26,400 bases of DNA from Bdellovibrionales bacterium. Lineage in GTDB: Bacteria > Bdellovibrionota_G > JALEGL01 > JAGRAY01. The position numbers and the translations under genes are program-made. The stretch is from positions 1-26,400 of the forward strand of contig JAGRAY010000005.1 in assembly GCA_020434375.1 (NCBI GenBank). Direction: 5' to 3'. Under the pieces are notes generated by a model. That model saw nothing but the letters and a program-made list of their open reading frames with translations, was not told where the DNA came from and searched no databases. Positions 23,806 to 26,400 of the stretch are shown here, piece after piece (positions within the stretch are counted from its first letter, which is position 1; each line of letters begins with the position of its first letter).

Positions 23806-25101
23806 TTAGAGAGCATCCTTTAGAATCTTATAAACGTCCTCTTGTTCTAACTGATACGGATAATTGCCCATTCGAGAAGAAACAGCAAAAGCATCTTGAA
23901 CAAATAGTGATAAATGTTTTTCGTCTATACCATAGGAACGCAGCGATCGATTGATCTTAAGTTTATTAGCAAGGTTCACAAAATACGTTTGTGCATCCTC
24001 TGGAGTTTTAAATCCAAGTAACGTTTTTAACGCAGAAACTCTTTGAGAAAACTGATCACTATCTATATTAGAGCGTAGTTTCTTTGGATCATTAGCTTTT
24101 AGAATGAAATGAAATAGACCTGGCATGGTCAAAAATACAGCAATGCCATGAGGGACCCCAAAATGTGCAGTCATTGGATACGACAATGCGTGACAAGCTG
24201 TTGTTTTGGTGAGTTGAATGGCTCGCCCCGAAGCGTTGGATCCAAGTAATAAAGCCATACGCTGCTGAATAGACGGATTCAAGCAATCTTCATTTTCGAA
24301 GAAAAAAGCAAATGCCAGAATGGCTTGGGTCGCAAAATATAAGGACTCATCTGTTGCATTGGCACTCCAATACGATTCAATGGCCTGAACAAATGCATCC
24401 ATAAGAACTGAACTAAAAGTTATACCTTTTAAATGCGTTGTCCAGTGAGAATCTAATATCGCTATAGATGGCATCAATGACGGATGATCCATCGATTGCT
24501 TTTGTTGATTGCGATAAAATGTAGCAAACTGCGTAGATTCACTCCCCGTACCAAATGTCGTTGGGATGGCAATAAAAGGCCAAATAATTTCCTCCGAGCT
24601 AACACTCAGAGTACTTTTAGAGACATTCTCAACGGCAAAGCGTTTTGAGCGGAAGGCTCCAGAGGCTTTGTCGTTGGAGCGGCCGACGCTAGCACCTAGG
24701 ATAGTCTGCTTCGGAATATCAACGTTTCTTGCAGAACACTTAAGATAGGCCTCTATAGAAACATCACGGCGAACTAAGAAACTGATTATCTTTGCCATAT
24801 CAATGACACTGCCTCCCCCAATTGCGACCACAGCATCCCAATGCTTTGTTTTCGCTTGACGCACTATTTTTGAAATAGTTTCTACGTTCAAATCAGATGG
24901 CTTTACCGTATAAGACTCAACTTTTGCTTCCCTTAATAACTTCTCTAGATCAGCATGAAATGGATATTTAGAAAATGAACTACTCCCATGAAACAGTTTG
25001 ATATGTGCCCATTTGTGCGTATCAATTAATTTTCTTAGGACACCAACCGAATCAAACGTCGGTATGATCGACTGCCTATTTATTTGGTCGCTCGAATTCA
25101 T
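23806..25101 (-). CDS. Iron-type alcohol dehydrogenase, probable phosphonoacetaldehyde reductase, with in-frame repeat insert
   Basis: Product of 431 residues, about 40 longer than usual. Family III dehydrogenase motifs are intact: GGGSVIDMAK (95-104), 'IPTTFGTGSE' (179-188), D235 in 'DAFVQAIESYW', and H304 and H318 with the normal spacing. Q239 sits where many family members have a metal-binding His. Next to the decarboxylase and PEP mutase genes, the likely job is NAD(P)H reduction of phosphonoacetaldehyde to 2-hydroxyethylphosphonate, as PhpC/FomC do. Residues of about 132-172 are not part of the family and are encoded by the dispersed palindromic repeat at 24589-24704, inserted without breaking the frame just before the nucleotide-binding GTGSE motif. 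The start overlaps the decarboxylase end by 26 nt. Confidence 0.87.
   Translation of the reverse strand: MNSSDQINRQSIIPTFDSVGVLRKLIDTHKWAHIKLFHGSSSFSKYPFHADLEKLLREAKVESYTVKPSDLNVETISKIVRQAKTKHWDAVVAIGGGSVIDMAKIISFLVRRDVSIEAYLKCSARNVDIPKQTILGASVGRSNDKASGAFRSKRFAVENVSKSTLSVSSEEIIWPFIAIPTTFGTGSESTQFATFYRNQQKQSMDHPSLMPSIAILDSHWTTHLKGITFSSVLMDAFVQAIESYWSANATDESLYFATQAILAFAFFFENEDCLNPSIQQRMALLLGSNASGRAIQLTKTTACHALSYPMTAHFGVPHGIAVFLTMPGLFHFILKANDPKKLRSNIDSDQFSQRVSALKTLLGFKTPEDAQTYFVNLANKLKINRSLRSYGIDEKHLSLFVQDAFAVSSRMGNYPYQLEQEDVYKILKDAL
24589..24704. repeat. Palindrome-rich dispersed repeat, copy inside the alcohol dehydrogenase gene
   Basis: A 116-bp block matches the intergenic repeat at 4920-5074 in the same orientation: the first 8 bases are identical, about 74% identity holds over the 24610-24673 core, and 9 of the last 12 bases agree. 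Hairpins persist in altered form: CTCCGAG/CTCAGAG at the left end, GAGA/TCTC (24620-24630), CTCAA/TTGAG (24628-24649) and CTCCA/TGGAG (24657-24679). It is translated on the minus strand as about 40 extra residues of the dehydrogenase. On the plus strand it is also open, and that frame resembles the corresponding plus-strand frame of the other copy. Confidence 0.75.
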
Positions 25102-26212
25102 TCATAAACCGAAGTTTGTTTTCCAAGACACTTGTTGTAGGTCGTGACAAAGTCTTACGAGAAGCATTGGTAACGCGAATTTCTAAAAATGCCGGACCAC
25201 TGACATTGCAAAGCTCACGAAGCTTTGCGATCAAATCATCTTCTGTTTCCGATCGCTGCATCCACACATAACCCAAGGAACTAGCGACGGATAGCAAGTT
25301 CAGTTTTGACCCAATGGTTGTTTGTCCCCCCACAGATTCATGAGCCCCATTGTTAAACACAATATGTTTAAAATTTTTTGGCGCAAGTTGCCCAATAGTC
25401 GCTAAACCTCCAAGGTGCATGAGAAGCGAACCATCGCCATCAAGACACACAACTTGTTTTGAAGTATTCAAAGCTGCCCCTAACGCGATTTGAGAAACAT
25501 GTCCCATTGCACCAATATTAAGAAAGTCTGGTGGAGGGATTTTCCCTTGCCTCTCTCTAAGCTCAAAAAGCTCTCTTCCAAGTTTACCAGTTGTGGCCAG
25601 AAACACTGTGTCCTTTGGAACAATATTTTCTACAACACTATTTAACGCAGCCTCTCTGGAAAGAGACGTTTTAAATTGAAATTTATCCTTGAGTTCATAG
25701 CTTTCAAAACAACCTGGCTTTACTAAAATAGCTGAGGGCGCATTATTTGTTCTTAAAAGCGTGGTGACTTTCATGACGGTTTGTTTTGCTTCATCTATCG
25801 TCATAGGTAGTTCCTCATAGGGGATTTTTAAAGCTTCTAAGATACGAGGTGTGGCTGAGCCCATTGCCATATGCTGAGGCTCGTCGGACTCACCAGGCGC
25901 TCCTCGCCAACCAATTAGCAGCAATATTGGTATAGAATAAACATCTCGATGAGCCAATGACACAAGAGGATTTAGTGCGTTTCCAAGTCCTGAGTTCTGC
26001 ATATACACCAATGGATGACGGCCACTAGCCAGATGATAACCTGCAGCCATCGCAACGGCACTTCCCTCTTGCGTTGTTATAAAATGAGACTTTTGGGAAA
26101 ATCTATCGCCTATAGCTGAACAAATATCTTTGAGGAGTGAGTCTGGAACACCTGCAAAAAACGAAAAGTCCTGTGAAACCAGAACATCTAAAAACTGTTG
26201 AGGGTCAATCAC
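25076..26212 (-). CDS. ppd: Phosphonopyruvate decarboxylase
   Basis: Product of 378 residues, the normal length, starting with GTG three bases after the PEP mutase stop. The TPP enzyme features are E49 in 'TTQEGSAVAM', the GDGS motif (259-262) with N287-N288 downstream in 'FNNGAHESVGGQ', and the family-specific 'MQNSGLGNALNPL' and 'GWRGAPGESDEPQH' stretches. It decarboxylates phosphonopyruvate to phosphonoacetaldehyde using thiamine diphosphate and Mg2+, pulling the unfavourable PEP mutase step forward. It lies between the mutase and an alcohol dehydrogenase, so the aldehyde is probably reduced rather than transaminated. Function is among the firmest in the window. Confidence 0.95.
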   Translation of the reverse strand: MIDPQQFLDVLVSQDFSFFAGVPDSLLKDICSAIGDRFSQKSHFITTQEGSAVAMAAGYHLASGRHPLVYMQNSGLGNALNPLVSLAHRDVYSIPILLLIGWRGAPGESDEPQHMAMGSATPRILEALKIPYEELPMTIDEAKQTVMKVTTLLRTNNAPSAILVKPGCFESYELKDKFQFKTSLSREAALNSVVENIVPKDTVFLATTGKLGRELFELRERQGKIPPPDFLNIGAMGHVSQIALGAALNTSKQVVCLDGDGSLLMHLGGLATIGQLAPKNFKHIVFNNGAHESVGGQTTIGSKLNLLSVASSLGYVWMQRSETEDDLIAKLRELCNVSGPAFLEIRVTNASRKTLSRPTTSVLENKLRFMNEFERPNK

Positions 26213-26215
26213 GTC

Positions 26216-26400
26216 TTAACTCGGTATAAGCCGAATAACTTCTCCCACAGAAATACATTGATCCCGCACTTCATAGGCTCTTTGATTCGTAAGAATTGTT
26301 TCGGCTACTTTTTTCATCGACATATAAGCACTTCTTAAGAGATGATTTGCATAGATAACAATTTTTATACCCGCATCACGAAACTCACTTTCAGTCGCTA
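26216..26400 (-). CDS. pepM: Phosphoenolpyruvate phosphomutase, C-terminal part (cut by window end)
   Basis: Reading the minus strand from the window edge gives an open frame of about 61 residues ending at the TAA whose complement is 26216-26218. It contains 'IKIVIYANHLLRSAYMSMKK' followed by 'ETILTNQRAYEV' and a terminal 'SVGEVIRLIPS', the conserved C-terminal helices of PEP mutases. The catalytic EDK-NS region lies outside the window. PEP mutase makes the C-P bond by converting PEP to phosphonopyruvate, so it is the entry step of the module. The start and any N-terminal nucleotidyltransferase fusion cannot be seen. Confidence 0.9.
   Translation of the reverse strand, partial: ATESEFRDAGIKIVIYANHLLRSAYMSMKKVAETILTNQRAYEVRDQCISVGEVIRLIPS

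Noticed and set aside
24566..24748. Plus-strand ORF of 60 codons inside the alcohol dehydrogenase gene
   Set aside because: It lies antisense within a clear dehydrogenase gene and largely coincides with the inserted repeat; no independent coding evidence.
23806..25101. Alcohol dehydrogenase as a pseudogene because of the extra segment
   Set aside because: The frame is uninterrupted and the nucleotide-binding and metal-binding motifs are present on both sides of the insert.
1..26400. CRISPR arrays, tRNA or rRNA genes, insertion sequences with transposase
   Set aside because: No regularly spaced direct repeats, cloverleaf-like sequences or transposase frames were seen on either strand by eye.

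Overview
The window is AT-rich (roughly 40% GC by eye), densely coding Gram-negative DNA. It holds 26 convincing protein genes (two cut by the window edges), one doubtful small ORF and no recognisable rRNA, tRNA, CRISPR or transposase. Gram-negative character is inferred from the UbiG-like methyltransferase, the exported barrel-like protein, the Wzx-type flippase and the nonulosonic-acid genes. I cannot name the organism; a Bdellovibrionota- or delta-proteobacteria-like host is only a guess. TTG and GTG starts and 1-4 base stop/start overlaps (ATGA, TTGA, GTGA) recur, so translational coupling is a general habit here.

Layout. (1) 1-1247: the end of one radical SAM protein and a complete radical SAM/SPASM protein, overlapping by 4 nt. 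(2) 1254-1916, minus: an exported hypothetical protein. (3) 1965-4918: a tight operon of an exported YceI-like protein, a type III polyketide synthase with an intact Cys-His-Asn triad, a His/acid-rich four-helix membrane protein and a UbiG-like methyltransferase. It looks like a pathway to a methylated phenolic or quinone-like lipid. (4) 4920-5074: a palindrome-rich repeat. A related copy lies in frame inside an alcohol dehydrogenase gene at 24589-24704. (5) 5193-11029: an FAD oxidoreductase, two glycosyltransferases and a large capsule-synthesis-like protein. (6) 10988-13933: a UbiA-type phosphoribosyl transferase, DprE1 and DprE2, the known route to polyprenyl-phosphate D-arabinofuranose. 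(7) 14005-20545: seven coupled genes of a legionaminic-acid-type locus (LegB, LegI, formyltransferase, PtmE, PtmF, CMP-sugar synthetase, PtmA) behind a good sigma70-like promoter. LegC, LegG and LegH are not in the window. (8) 20691-22175, minus: a flippase. (9) 22265-26400: a phosphonate module, namely PEP mutase (partial), phosphonopyruvate decarboxylase, iron alcohol dehydrogenase and a LicC/PntC-like nucleotidyltransferase on the minus strand, converging on a CDP-alcohol phosphatidyltransferase on the plus strand.

How the parts fit. Regions 5-8 read as a surface glycan locus that supplies D-arabinose and a nine-carbon acidic sugar, assembles them and flips the product. Region 9 predicts PEP -> phosphonopyruvate -> phosphonoacetaldehyde -> 2-hydroxyethylphosphonate -> CMP-activated hydroxyethylphosphonate -> transfer to a lipid or glycan alcohol. 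No aminotransferase is visible, which points to hydroxyethyl- rather than aminoethyl-phosphonate. The most unusual observations are the protein-gene-invading palindromic repeat, the hydroxyethylphosphonate head-group module, the type III PKS/YceI operon and the mycobacterial-type D-arabinose module in an apparent Gram-negative. No gap longer than 300 bases lacks a gene; the longest (4919-5192, 274 bases) holds the repeat, a possible terminator and a small inverted repeat.
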